Origin: Vanilla planifolia
Taxonomy: Eukaryota > Streptophyta > Magnoliopsida > Asparagales > Orchidaceae
Assembly (NCBI GenBank): GCA_023846275.1
Contig: JAIUJO010000087.1
Span: 1,830,148-1,894,147, forward strand
DNA length: 64,000 nucleotides
Direction of reading: 5' to 3'
Shown here: piece after piece, positions 14,961 through 28,279 of the stretch
Numbering within the stretch: the stretch's first letter is position 1
Layout: each line of letters opens with the position of its first letter
Made by a program: the position numbers and the translations under genes
Notes under the pieces: model-generated
What the model saw: the letters and a program-made list of their open reading frames with translations, nothing else
What the model was told of the DNA's origin: nothing
The model's database searches: none

Positions 14961-15244
14961 GTGTGTATGTGTGTGCATACAAAAAAGTGTGAATATGTGT
15001 GTGTGTGAGAGTGTTGTGTGTGTGTGTGCGTATGGGAGTGCATGTGTTCTTGTGCAATTGTGTGTGCACATAAGAACATATTTATGTGTGGTTCTATGTG
15101 TGTGTGTATGTGTGTATATGAAAGTATGTGATTGTGCATGTGTGTGTGAGTGTGTGCTTGTTTGCACGTTTGCGTGTGTATTTTTTTTTAGGTGTGTGCT
15201 TCCATGTGTGTGTGCATTTATGTGTGCATGTGCTTATGAGTGGT

Positions 15245-15760
15245 ACACATAGAAGTGTTCATGTGCATGTGTGTGTGTTTGGAAGCATGTGTATGTATGT
15301 GTGTGCATGTGTATGCATGTCCATATATGCATGTGTGTGTGTGTGCATAAGTGTGAATTTTTGTGCATATGTGTGTGGGTGTACATGTGTGTATGTGTGA
15401 ATGCATTTTTATTGCTTATGTGCACATGTGTGTGTGCATTTATTTGTGTTTATGTGCATGTGTGTGTATATGCATGCACATGTGGGTCTAAGTGTACATG
15501 TGCATGTGTGTGTGTTTGGAAGCATGTGTATGTATATGTGTGCATGTGTATGCATATCCATATATGCATGTGTGTGTGTGTGCATAAGTGTGAATTTTTG
15601 TGCATATGTGTGTGGGTGTACATGTGTGTATGTGTGAATGTATTTTTGTTGCTTATGTGCACATGTGTGTGTGCATTTATTTGTGTTTATGTGCATGTGT
15701 GTGTGTATGCATGCACATGTGGGTCTAAGTGTGCATGTGTGTGTGTACTTCTGTGTCTTT
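15245..15760 (+). repeat. 237-bp tandem duplication
   Basis: GGAAGCATGT is at 15,281 and 15,518, GCTTATGTGCACATG at 15,414 and 15,651, and GGGTCTAAGTG at 15,484 and 15,721. All three pairs are exactly 237 bp apart. The two units look nearly identical, with only a few substitutions, so this is one of the youngest duplications in the left array. Confidence 0.92.
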
Positions 15761-18700
15761 AGGTGCATTAATGTGTGCTTATGTGTGTATGCTTGCATAT
15801 GCATGTGTGTGCATGTGCATTTGTCTGTGTGTGCATACATCTACACATATACGAGTGCATATGTGCATCTATGTTTCTGTTTATGTGTCTATGAGTGCAT
15901 GTTTGTGCATATGCGAATGCATCTATGTGTATCTATATTTGTTCTTTATATGCATGTGTCCATGTGTTTGGGTGTAGGCGTGTGAATGTGCAAGTGCATC
16001 TACTTACATATGTGTGTGGTTGCCTTGCTTTGTTTGTTTGTATGTACATGTATATGTGTTTTTGTTCTTTTGTGAGTGTTAATGGAAGTGTGCATGGTGC
16101 ATGTGTGCATGTCTGTATGCACAAGTGTATGTGGCTATGTTCCTATATTGGTGTACATGTGCATGTGTGTGTGTGTGCATGTGTGCAAACATATGTCTAT
16201 GTAAGTTTGTGTGCATGTGTACATGCATGCATTCATGCTTGCATGGATATGTGTTTCTACATTTGCATGTTTGTGCATGGGTGTGTTTGCATGTGTTCAA
16301 ATGTGTGTTTCTATATGTATGAATGTGTATATGCATGTATGTGTGTGTGTGTTTGTGTTTCTAGATACATGTGTGTGTATGTGTGTTTGCATGTTTATGC
16401 ATGAGCAAGTATGTGTGTGTATGTCCATGAGTTTGCACATGTGTGTATATGCATAAATGTGTGTGCGTATGTGCGTGTGTGCATGTGTACTTTTGTATGT
16501 GTTCTTGTACATCTATGTGTGTTTGTTTGCCTGTGCATTTGTGTGGGTGTGTGTGTGTATGTGTTTGTGTTGTTTGCATGTGTGTGTGTGTTCATATATT
16601 AGTGTGTGAATATGTGTGTGCCTATGCGAATGTCTATGTCTATGCATGTGTGTGCTTGTATGTATATGTGCATGAATGTGTAAGCATGTTTGGTTGTGGC
16701 TTTGTGTATGAATTCATGTGTGTGTGTGCATGGGCATGTGCATGTGCACAATATGTGTGCTTATATGTCTTCATATGAGTGCATCTATGAGTGTGTAGGT
16801 GTGTGGATGTTTGTATGTATGTATCTATGCATGTGCATGTGTTTGTGTGTAAGAGTGTGCGTGTGTGTATGTTTACATTCATGTGTGTGTATGTTTGCAT
16901 ATGTGTGTGCATTTACATGTGTATGCATGTATCCATGTTTCTGCATGCATGTGTTCATATATCAATGTGTGTATGTGCACACAACTATGAGTTCAGCTAT
17001 ATGTGTGTTTGTGCATCTATTTGTGCTTGTGTGTGTGCACTCGTGTCCATATTTGTTTGTGTACTTACACATGTATGTGTGCATGTGTGTTTGGGTGTAT
17101 GTGTGTATGTGAACATATGTGCGTGTCTGTTTTCATCTATATCTATGTTTGTGTGTGTGATGTAGTTTGTGTGTGTGTGTGTGTGTGCTTGTGTGTTTGT
17201 CTATGTATGTGAGTGTGTGTGCGTGTATGTTTGCATGTGTGTTTGTTTATGATTATGTGCATGTGTAGTTATTTGTTGGTGTGTGCATGTGTGTGCATGC
17301 TCGTGCACAAGTGTGTGCAAATGTGACCATGCATGTGTGTGCCTATATTTGTGTATTTTTGTATATTTGTGTTTGTGCATTTTTGTGTGAGTGTGTAAGT
17401 GTGTTTATGTGTGTGCATATGTATGCATGCATGTATAAGTATATGTTTGAATGTGTGTGTGTACATGGGCTTATGTGTGTGCTTATGTGCATGTGTATGC
17501 ACATGTATATGTGTGTGGACGTGTGTGTGTGTGTTTTTTGTGTGTGTGAGAGTATGTTTGTGCATGAGTGCATACATGTGTGTATGTTTATGAGTTTATG
17601 TATGCATGTGTGTGCTTATGTGTGCATGTGCACATGTCCATGCATTTGTTTTCGCATACACGTGTGTGTATTCATTACTGTGAATGTGCATGTGCATTGT
17701 GTGCATGGGTGTGTGTGTGTGTGCATGCATGTTTATTTGTATGGAGGTGATCTTTTGTATGCACATGTGTAAGTGTGTTTTTGTGTGTGCACACCTAGAT
17801 GCACGTGTGTTCTTTTGTGTGTCCATGTGTGTTTGTTTGGGTGCATGAGTGTGCACATGTGTGTGTGTATATTTTATGTGTGTATATGTTTGTACATCTA
17901 TATTTGTGTGTCTTTAAGTGTGCACATGTTAGTGTGTGTGTGTGTGTGCATGCATGTGTGTGTATGCGTGTGCATGGAGGTTGTTGTGTATGTGTGTGTG
18001 CACACATGTGCATGCATGTGATTGGACACATTTTCATGCAGGTGTGTGCACACATGTGTGTGTACATGTATTCCCATGTGCTTGTGTGTGTACATATGTG
18101 TACATGTGTGCCCATGTGAGTGTGTTTGTGTTCATGTGTGTGTGTGTGTGTTTATGTGCATGCATGTGAAAGTCTTCATACGTGTGTGTGCATGGTTATG
18201 TGAGTGTGGATGTATTTGTGTCTATACATGTATTTGCATTAGAGTGTTTATTTTTGTTGATGTGGGTTTCTTTGTATGTGCCTTTGTGTGTGTGTCTATA
18301 TGTATATAAGTATGTGCCTACTGTGTGTGCATGTGTTTCATGTGCATGTGCACGTATTTGTGCACTTGAGTCCACGTGTGGGCTTGTGTGATATGTGTGT
18401 GAGTGTGTATGTGGGTGCATGCATGCATGCAAATGTGTGTGTGTGTGTGTTTCTATGTGTGTTCATGTCTGTGTATATATGCATGCAACTACATATATGT
18501 GAGCTCATTTGTGTGCATGTGAGCATCTTTGGATATTTGTGTATATGTAGATGTATGCATGCATGTGTGCATAAGCATGTACATGTGTGTTCATGTGCAT
18601 GCGAATGTGTGTGTTTGCTTATGCATGTGCATCTACATGTGTGTGTTTGTGTGCATGTGCATGTGCATGCATTTCTATGTGTGTGTATGTGTGCATGTGT

Positions 18701-19056
18701 ACGTGTGCATGCATGTGTGTGTGTATTATTATGTGTGTATGCACTTGCTTGTGTGTGTGCATGTTTGTGTGAGTGCCTGTGTTTATGCTTGTGACTATGT
18801 GCATGAGCACATGTGTGTGCTTGTGTGAGCATATGTACATGTGCATATCTATGTGTGTGCTCCAATGTGTGTGGGTGCACATCTTTGTTTGTTTGTGTCT
18901 GTATGCATGTGTATGTCTGTGCTGGTGTTTTTGCTTATGTGCATAGGTGATTGTTTTTGTATATATGTGCATGTATATTTGTGTGTGTGCGTGTGCAAGT
19001 GCACTTGTGTGTGTGTGTGTGTGCATGTGTATGTGTGTTTGCGTGTGCATGCATGT

Positions 19057-19412
19057 ACAATACTTCAATGCTCAACTTACTGACTTTTTAGCCAAAGATC
19101 ATATTTTTTGTAGATTGACCAATCTACAAAGAATTATATTTCTAAATATTTATATGATTAACATGTTGAATTTTTTTTTGTAATTATTGTACATAGGATT
19201 ATCATGATTTATGAATATTTGATTTAGTTTTTTTAGTGATGCTTTAAGTTGCATTTGGTTTTTAAAATTAAGTCTTTATCGAATGACTGAGTGCCCTTCT
19301 ACCTTTGTGAATAATATCTTGATCATCACTACAGCCTATCCAATTTTTGATCTAATGATCTAGATTATATCTATCTATGATTAGATCTAGATCCATTGAT
19401 GGTTATTTCGAG
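19057..19412 (+). mobile_element. LTR fragment of the copia element, internally deleted
   Basis: This AT-rich island interrupts the TG array. Positions 19,057 to about 19,275 align by eye with 45,365-45,585 of the LTR; shared words include CTTACT, GGTTAACATGTT-like and AAAATTAAGTCTTT. Positions about 19,276-19,412 align with about 46,150-46,290, sharing the GAGTGCCC/GAGAGCCCC and CACCTT..TGAATA motifs. The LTR portion corresponding to about 45,586-46,150, including the TATA-like site, is missing, and so are the first ~150 bp of the LTR. Divergence from the 45-kb copy is clearly greater than between the 45- and 63-kb copies. TG-rich sequence resumes directly after it, as it does after the 45-kb LTR, so it may be the left border of an older composite unit. 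Confidence 0.8.
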
Positions 19413-22400
19413 TGTATGTGTGTATATATTCATGTATGTGTCTACTTGTGTTTATGCATGCATGTGTGTTTATTTGTGTATACATTTGTGTGTGTGTGTG
19501 TGTGCATATTTGTTTATGTATGTGTGTGGTTGTGTGTTTTTGAGTATGTGTGCATAAGATTATGTGTGTGTGTGCATGTCCATGCATGTGTGTGTGGTTT
19601 GTGTGTCTGGGTTAGTGCATGTATGCATGTTAGCATGTGTTTGTATGGATGTGTTTGTGTATGTGTGTGTGTGTACGTTTGTGTGTGCTTGTGCATGCAT
19701 TTGTTGTGTGTTTATATGTTCTTATGATCTTCTCCATGTGTGTGCATGTGTATGTACACACATGTACATGTGGATAGTTGTGTATGCATCCTTTGTGTTT
19801 GTGAGCATGTGTCTGTGCTTGCACACATGTGTTTGTGCACACACGTGTGTTCATGTTTGTGAGCCTTTACATGCACGTGTGCATAGGTGCATGGAATATG
19901 AGTATGTGGGTGCATTCATTTGCATGCATTTGTGCACTAAAATAAGAATGTATGGATTTATGTGTGTTTACTATTTTGTGCATATGTAAGTGCAAGTGTG
20001 TATCTATGTGTGTATGTGTGTGTTAGTGCATGTGCATGTGAGTGTGTTTGTGAATGTGCTTCTTTGTATGCATGCATGTGCATGTGTGTGTGTGTGTGTA
20101 TGTTTGTCTATGTGTAAGTTTGTGAGAGAGTGTGTGTGCTTATGTGTGCAAGTAAGAGAATGTGTGTTTACAGGTGTGTGCGAGTGTGTACCTGTGTGTG
20201 CACATGGACGAGTGCATGCGTGTGTGTGTGTGTGTGTGCATGTCAGCATATGTGAAGCATGTGGTTATGTATGTTCATGTGTGAGTGCATGTGCATGTTT
20301 GTGATTTTGTATATGTTCATGTGTGTGTGTGTGTGTCTATGTGCTCGAGTATGTGCATGTGTTTGCTTGCATGTGTTTGTGCCTATGTGTGCCTCTATGT
20401 ATTTGCATGTATTCATTTGGTTGTATGTGTGCACATGTGTGTACTAGTGTATACATATGTGTATCTATGCATGTGTGTCATTGTGTGTACATGTGTTCAT
20501 GTGTATGCATTAGGTTGAGCATGTGTGTAAGCACATGCTTGTGTGTGTTTGTGTGTTTATGCATGTGCATGTGACTACATCTGTGTGCTTTTGTGTGTTT
20601 ACAAGTGTGTGTTTGTGCACATGTGTTTATGTGCATATGCATTTATGTGTGCATTTGCATGCACCCTTGTGTGAATGTCTATCTATGTGTGACATGTCTA
20701 CATGCATATATGTGTAGATGCATGTTTGTGTGCGCATGTGTGGTTGTGTATGTATGTGTATATTCGTGTGTGCATGCATATGTGAGCCTAAGAGTTTATG
20801 TTTACTATTATATGTGTGTGTGTTTGTTTATGTATGTGCATGTGTATGGGAGTGCTTTAGTACATGTGGGCATAGATGTGTATGCACATATGTGTACATG
20901 TGTGTTCATACATGTGTGTATTTGCATGTGCACAAGTGTGTGTGTCTATGCATGTACATGCATATGTGTGTGTGTGCATGCATTGGCACATTTGTGTGTC
21001 TGTGTATGTGTGTGGATGTGTGCACTTTCGTGTATAGGTATGCATGCATGTCTATGTGCATGTTTATGCTTATTGTGTGTGCATATGTATGTGCATGTGT
21101 GTGTGTGTGTGTTTGTTCATGTGTATAAGCATGTGTGTATGTGTGTGTGTGTGTGTGCATTTACATGCATGTGTGTATATGTGTGTTTGTATACACCTTT
21201 GTGTTTATGCATGTGTGTATGTTTGCAAATATTTTTTTTCGTATGCATGTTTGTGTCTATATTTTTATATTTGTGATCGTATGTGATTGTTTAAATTTCT
21301 ATTTTTTTGTGCATGTGTGTGTGTATATGTGTGTATTTGCATGTGTGTGTACCTTTATGAGCATGTATGTGTGTTTGCACATGTTTTTAAGTGCAATTGT
21401 GTGAGCATCTATCCACATGTTTTTGAGTGCCTATGTGTGTGTTCCTATTCATGTATGGGTTTGTGTGAGTGTATAACCACTCATGTGTGTGTGTGAGCAT
21501 GTGTGTATGTGTATTTGTGTGTATATATTGCATGTGTGTAAATGTTTCTATGTGTGTGCATCTATATTTGTGGATCTAGGTGTATGCTTGTGTGAATATG
21601 TATCTAAGTGTATGTTTATGCATGTCTGCATGCTTTTGTGTGTGTCCCCTATAAGTATGTGCTTGTGTGTATACGTGTGTGTGTGCATTTGTGCATGTGT
21701 GGTTGTGCAAGTGTGTGTGCACATGCATATGTATGTGCAAGCGTGTACTTGACAATAGCCATGTGTGTAGGTACCTTAGTGTGTTTATGTCTGTGTGTGT
21801 GTGTATGTATGGCTATGCTTGTGTGTGCATATGTATGAATATAGGTATTCTTATATGTGCATAAATGTGTGGGTGCTTGTGTGTATATTTGTGTTTGAAC
21901 ATTGATGTGTGTGTATGTGCATGTGTGCAAACATATGTGTATGCATCCATGCTTGTGTGTGTGTGTGTGTGTGTATGTCTATATGTTTGTGTGGGCATCT
22001 TTATGCACCTTGTTAGAATATGTGTGCATTCCTTTGTGTATGTGTGTAAGTATTTCTTCATCTGTGTTCATGTGTGCATGTCTGTGTGTGTTAGTGCATA
22101 TGTGTGCATATAGATTATGAGTGTGTGTGTGTGTGCAATCACATATGGCTGTATGCATGTCCATATGTGTGTTCTTGTGCATGTTTGTGTGCATTTGAGT
22201 ATGCGTGTATGAGTATGTGTGTGTGTGTGTGTATGCATGCACACCTATCTATACGGGTGCATGTGTGCATATATATGCACATGTGTTAGTACATGCTCTA
22301 GTTTGTGTACATATATATGTGTGTTTGTGTGTTCAGACATGCTTCCATGGGCATGCATATGTGCATAGGCATGTGTGCATACATATGTGTGTCCATTTTA

Positions 22401-23808
22401 ATGTGTGTTTGTACATGTATTTACATGTGTGTATGCATCTGCATGTGTCCATGGTTGTGTGTGTGCTTATGTTTGTGAGTGTGTGCCAGCATGTGTGTGT
22501 ATGTTGTTGAGTGGGTGTGCTTGTCTGTGTATACATAAGCATGCGTGTAAGCTGATGTGCACAGGTGCATGTACATGTGTGCATATGCTTGCATTTGCAT
22601 GTGCATTTGTGTCATTGTCTAGCATGTGTGTGTGTGTGTGCATGTTTGTGCATGTTCTTTTATTTGTGTATGTAATTATATTGATGCATGTGTGTGCTTA
22701 TGTGTGTGTGTGTATTTTTGTGCATATGTTTGTGCATATATGAGTGAGTGCTTTTGTATGTATATGTGTGTGTTTGCATGCCTGTGTGTATATGCATATA
22801 TGTACATGTGAGCATGTGTTCATTTGTGTGCATTTGCATGTGTGTGTATGATTCTCTGTGTGTATTTACATACACATATGAGTGTATGTGTGTGAGTACA
22901 TGCATGCATGTTAACACATTATGCACGTGTGTATTTGTGTCTGTGCTTGTGTTCATGTGTGTGTGTGTGTGCATGTGGGTGGGTGCATTTATGTCTACAT
23001 GGTTTTATGTGTGTCAGTGTGTGTGCATGTTTATGTTTGTGCTTTTATATATGTGTGCATGTGTACGTGTTTGTACATGTGTATGTGTGTGTGTACTTAT
23101 GTGCATATGTCTTTGTATTTGAGTATGTGTGTATGTACGTGTGTCCATGCTAGGGTGCATTTCTAAGTGCCTGAGTGTGCAAGCATGTGCATCTATGAAT
23201 GCCTATGCATGTGCATTTGCTTAGATGTGCATGCACGTTTGTGTTCGTCTATACATTTGTATGTGCTTGTATTTGTTCATATGTGTGTGTTCCTTAGTGT
23301 GTGCATGTGCATATGAACTTATGTGTTTACATGTGTGTGTTCGTGTGTGTGTGTGTGTGCATGTATTTGTACATATGTGTTTGTGTTTTAATTGTGTGTG
23401 TGTGTATGCATATGCATGTTCATGAATGTGCATATGTCTGTACTTGTCTGCATGGCTAAGCATGTGCAAGTATATGTTTATGTGTGTGAATGTATTTGTG
23501 TGTTTCTGTGTGGATGCAAGTGTTTGTGAAGGTGTGTGTATGTATGTGCAAATGATTTTTTTCATGTGTATGCATGTGTGTGTGTGTGCTTGTGAATCTA
23601 TACGTGTGTGAATTCATGCATTTATGTGTGTGCTTGTGCAATTGTATGTGTTTATGTGTATGCATATTTGCATGATTGTGCATGTGTCTGTGTGCATTCA
23701 TGTGCTTGTGCATGCATGTGTTTGTGTGCATGTTTGTGTGTGTGCATGTATAGGAATTTATTTTTCTTTGATTATATATTTGCATGTGTGTTTGCATGTG
23801 TGTTTATG

Positions 23809-23825
23809 TATATATATATATATAT
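23809..23825. repeat. (TA)n microsatellite
   Basis: A 17-base uninterrupted TA tract inside the TG array. A similar pair of TA tracts separated by one C lies at 48,867-48,890. Confidence 0.85.
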
Positions 23826-26800
23826 GTGCATATTCATATGTTAATGAATGTGTTGTGTATCTACTTGTTTGTGTGCATGTGGCTATTTTTATATACCTAT
23901 GCACGTGTGTGTGTGTGGGTGTGTATTGTTGTACATGCATTTGAGCCTGTATGTGCTTGCGAGCATGTGTAAGTACCTGCATGCATGTGCATGCGTATAT
24001 GCAAGTGTGATTGTGAATTAGTGTTTGTGTCTTTATGTGCATGTATGTATCTATGTTTGTGTAAGTCTATTTGTTGGTAGCATATGTGTGCTATATGAGC
24101 ATGTATGTGTTTTTTATGTGCGAATATACATGTGTGTGGGTGTAGGCATCTTTGTGAGCATATGCATGTATGTGTGTGCATGCATATTTGTGTGCATATA
24201 TGCATGTGTGCATGTGTGTGTGAGTGTGTGGGTGTGTGTGCATAAGCATTTATGTGCATGTGTGTGAACATCATGTATGTGCATGCTTTTATATCTACAT
24301 GTGCATATGCAGTGTTATGCATGTGTGCATGTACAAATGGGCATGTGTGTGTGTGTGTGTGCAAATGCATATGCATGTCTGGCTGAGTATTTGGGTGTTA
24401 GCATGGGTGTTTGTGGCTTTGTCCATGCATGTGCATGTGTGTGTTTTGTGTGTGTGGGTGCATGCATGTGTGCATATGTGTGTGCATTTGTGACTATGTG
24501 TGCAAGCAAGCATGTGTGTGTGTGTTTGTGGGTGTGTGCATATGCATGTGTTTGCATGTGAGTTGTGCATGTAAGCATGTGGGTGTGTGCTCATGTAAGT
24601 ACATGTACATTTGTGATATGAAAATTTATGCATGTGTGCATAAGCATAGGTGTGTATGTGGATGTGCATTCATGCTTATGCATTTTCACCTATGTGTATG
24701 AGTTTGTGTTTTTCAATTGTGTGTGTTTGTGTGTATATGAATGTGTGGGTGTATTTGTGTACATGAATGTTTTTTAGTGTATGTGTATGCATGCATGTAT
24801 GTGTGTGTGTGCATATGGTTATGCACATGCATTTTTGTACATGCGTGCTTGTGTGTATATGTGCATGTGTGTAGGTTTATGGGTGTGAGCATGTGCATCT
24901 GTGTGTGCAAGCTAGCCTATATAGGTGTTGTTGATGTGTCCATTTATGTATGTGTGTGCGTGCATGCATGTGTGCATGTGTGTGGTTGTGCCGGTATGTT
25001 GGGTGTATGTGTGCATGGGGGTGTATGTTGCGGTGCAAGTATGTGTGTGCATGTGCATGTGTATGCATATGTGCACGTGTGCATGTGTGTGTGTGCATGT
25101 GTCTAGGTGTGTGTGCTTCTATGTGTAAGAATGTGCATATGTTCGCATGTATGTGTGTGTGTGCATGCATGTGCTTATGTGTATGCATGGGAATGTGCAT
25201 GTGTATGTGTGTGTACAAATTTTTTTATTTGCGAGTGTGTATGTGTTCTTCTGTATGCACTAATGTGTGTGTATGTGCATGTGTCCATTTGCATGCACAT
25301 GTGTGTATGCATGTGGGTATACATGGAACTTTGTGATTGTGCATGTATGTGTGAACATGTTTTGTGCGTGTTTGTGTGTGTGTTTTTGTGTTTATGTTTG
25401 TGCTTTTATAGGAGCATGTTCTTGTTCTTGTCTGTGTGCATGTTTGTTTAAGGATGTGGGTGTTGGCATGTGTGTTTATGCATGTGCAAGTATTTGTGTG
25501 TGTGCTTAAGAATTTGTACATGCAAGTGAGCATGTGCATGTGTGTATGTTCTTGTGTGTGTTTGTGTGCATGTCAATGCATGTATGTGCAATTGTGTGCA
25601 TATATGTGTCGGTATGTGTCTGGGGGGCATGTGGGCATGTGTGTTTGTGCGTACCTATGCATATGTATTTGTGTTTGCACGTGAATGTGTGCTTGCGTGT
25701 GCATTAGTGGTGCATGTGCTTCTACATGCATGTCCATGTGTTCATGCATATATGTATGCAAGTGTGTGTGAATGTGAGTGTTTGTACTTATGTTTGCATG
25801 CGAGTGTGCATGTGCATGTGAAAGAGAGAGTCAGTATTGGTGTATATGTGTGTGTGGGGGGGTATGTGCATGGGTATATGTATGAGTGTATATGGATGCA
25901 TATGTGTATGCATAGATATCTATGTGTGAGCATGTTTGTGCATATATTGGGGTGTATGTGGGCATGTGTGCTTACATATGGGTTTGTATGTGCGTGTTTG
26001 TGTGTGGGTATATGCATTATTGTGTGTGCAAGTGACAAGTGTGCACAAGCATGTGTATATACACACTTGTATCTATGTGCACATCCATGTGTGTGTGTGC
26101 ATGTTTGTGTGCTTGTTTATGTGTGGTCATGTGTATGTGAGTGTATGTGCATGTGCTTGGTGTATGTGTGTGCAAGAGCATGTGTGTATGTTTGCATATA
26201 TGCATTTTTGTGCATTTGTCATTGTGTTTGTTTGTATGCATGTAGATGTGTGTGTTTGTGTGTGCATGGGCATCAATGTGTATAAGTTTGTGTGCATGTT
26301 TGTTTGTACATCTGCATGTGCTTCTATGTTCATATATGTGAGTGTGTGTGTATATGTGTGTGTGTGTACATGTGTGTGCTTGTAAGCATGTGTGTATACA
26401 TCTATGAGTGCATGTGAGCATATGTGTGTGCATGATTGCTTATGTGTTGTTTTTGTGTCTTCATATGGGTGTGTGTGCATGCTTGCATACATGTGTGTAT
26501 ATTTGAGCATATCTATTCATGCCCTTCTATGTGCTTGTGCACATGTGTGTGCACCCATGCATATGGTTGTAAGTGTGTGTATGTTTTTCATGCAATTGTG
26601 TGCATGTGTGAAAGTTTGTGCTTGTGTATGCATGTGTGTGTGCATGCATGTGTGTGAGGATTTGTGCATGTGTGCTTATGTGTGTGTGTGCATATGTTCA
26701 TATTTGTGTGCATGCATGCACGTGTTGTTTTTTGGGTGCTTGTATATGTATGTGTGTTCATACATGTGTGTGTTGTTCTATTGGTTTGGTTGTGCACATG

Positions 26801-28279
26801 CATTTGTGTGTCTGCTTGTCTTTGCATGTGTGCGAGAATGTGCATGGTTTGTGCAAGTATGCATGTTTGTGTGTGTATACCTTTGCAAACGTGTTTGTGA
26901 GTATATGTGTGTGTCGGGTGATGTGTCTATGGGTTCGCATGCACGTGTGTGTGTTCAAGTGTGTGTATGTGTGGGTTTGGGTGTGTTTGAGCATTCGTGC
27001 ATGCATTCATGTGGAAATGTATATGCATACATGCATGCACATATGTGTGTGTATGGGTGTCAATCAAATGTGTACCTTTGAGTGTGCATGCTTTTGAATA
27101 TTCACTTGTGTTTGTTTGTGCATGTGCGTATGGGTGTGTTTGAGCATATGTGCACATATGTGTGTACTTATGCATGCCTCTCTATCTATTTGTAGATGTG
27201 CTTGTATGTGTTTTTGAGTGCCTATGTGTGTTCATGTCTATGTTTTGTGTATGTGCATGCATGTGTGTACTTATTCATGTATTTGCACTTGTGTGAGCAT
27301 ACGCAAGATTGCACATGTGTGTGTGTGTGTCCATGTCTAAGTGTGCTTGTAGTTGTGTATATGTATGTATGTGCATATGTATGTGTGTGTGTAGGTGCAT
27401 GTGTTTGTGTACTTGTCCATGTGTGCATGTGTATGTGCATGCAAGTGTGTTTAAAAATGTGTTTATGTGCATGTGTGTGTGTGTGTGTGCATGCATGCAT
27501 GTGTGTGTGTACGTGTGTACATGAATGCATGAGTGTGTGTATGCATGCACATGTATGCTTGCATGTTAACATGTGTGAATGTGCATGTGTGTGTGGGTGC
27601 AAGTTTGTGTGTTTGTTTGCATGTGGGTGTGTGCGTGCATGATTTTGTGAGTATGTGTTCATGTTATTGTGTGTGTGTGTGCACACAAGTGCATGTGTAC
27701 AAGTGTGTGTGTGCATGTGAAAGGCATGTGTAAGTGTGTCTTTGTGTGACCATGTGCATGTTTTTGTGTGTGCATGTGTGTGTACGTGTGTGTGCATCTT
27801 TGTTTGTATGTTGGTGTGTGTGTGCTTCTGTGTATATGAGTGTATGTAAATGATGTGTTTATGTGCATGTATATGTATGTGTATGTGTGGGCATGCGAGT
27901 GCACAATGTTCCATGTGCATGTGAACCTTTATGCATCTTTGTAGATACTTAATCGTGCAAGTATATATGTATGGTCATGTGTGAATGTGCATACATGTGT
28001 GTATGCATGTGGATTGTCTATGCATGTGCATGTCTATATTCACATATATGTGTATGTAGTGCATGTGTATATGCTTATGCATGTCTGTATGCATGCATGT
28101 GTGCATTTGTACATATTTGTGTGTGTGAGTGTGCATGCAATTGTACGTGTGGTTGTGTGTGTGTATGTTAGATTACGTGTATACATCTATGTGTACTCGC
28201 TCAAGTGTGTGTGTTTATGTGTTTTTATGTGCATGTGTGCATCTATATATATATGTACATACGTATGTGTGTGTATACA

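Larger units (their letters stand above)
1..19056 (+). repeat. Degenerate TG-rich (purine-pyrimidine alternating) array 1
   Basis: Almost the whole segment is built from TG, TGCATG, TGTATG and ACATG words, with the G+T-rich strand on +. Deviations are mostly single-base changes that leave odd-length runs such as TTT, TCT, GAG or GGG. This looks like an old even-length repeat (TG or a TGCATG-like derivative) eroded by substitutions. Open frames occur in all six frames with Cys/Val/Met/His/Tyr (+) or His/Thr/Met (-) composition. They overlap one another and carry no domain, so I treat the segment as non-coding. Nested tandem duplications inside it are listed separately. The right edge is the abrupt switch to AT-rich LTR sequence at about 19,057. 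Confidence 0.9.

Noticed and set aside
4150..15760. CRISPR array suggested by regularly spaced repeats
   Set aside because: Units are hundreds to thousands of bases and duplicated as whole blocks, with no short repeat/unique spacer pattern or cas gene, in a plant-type context.
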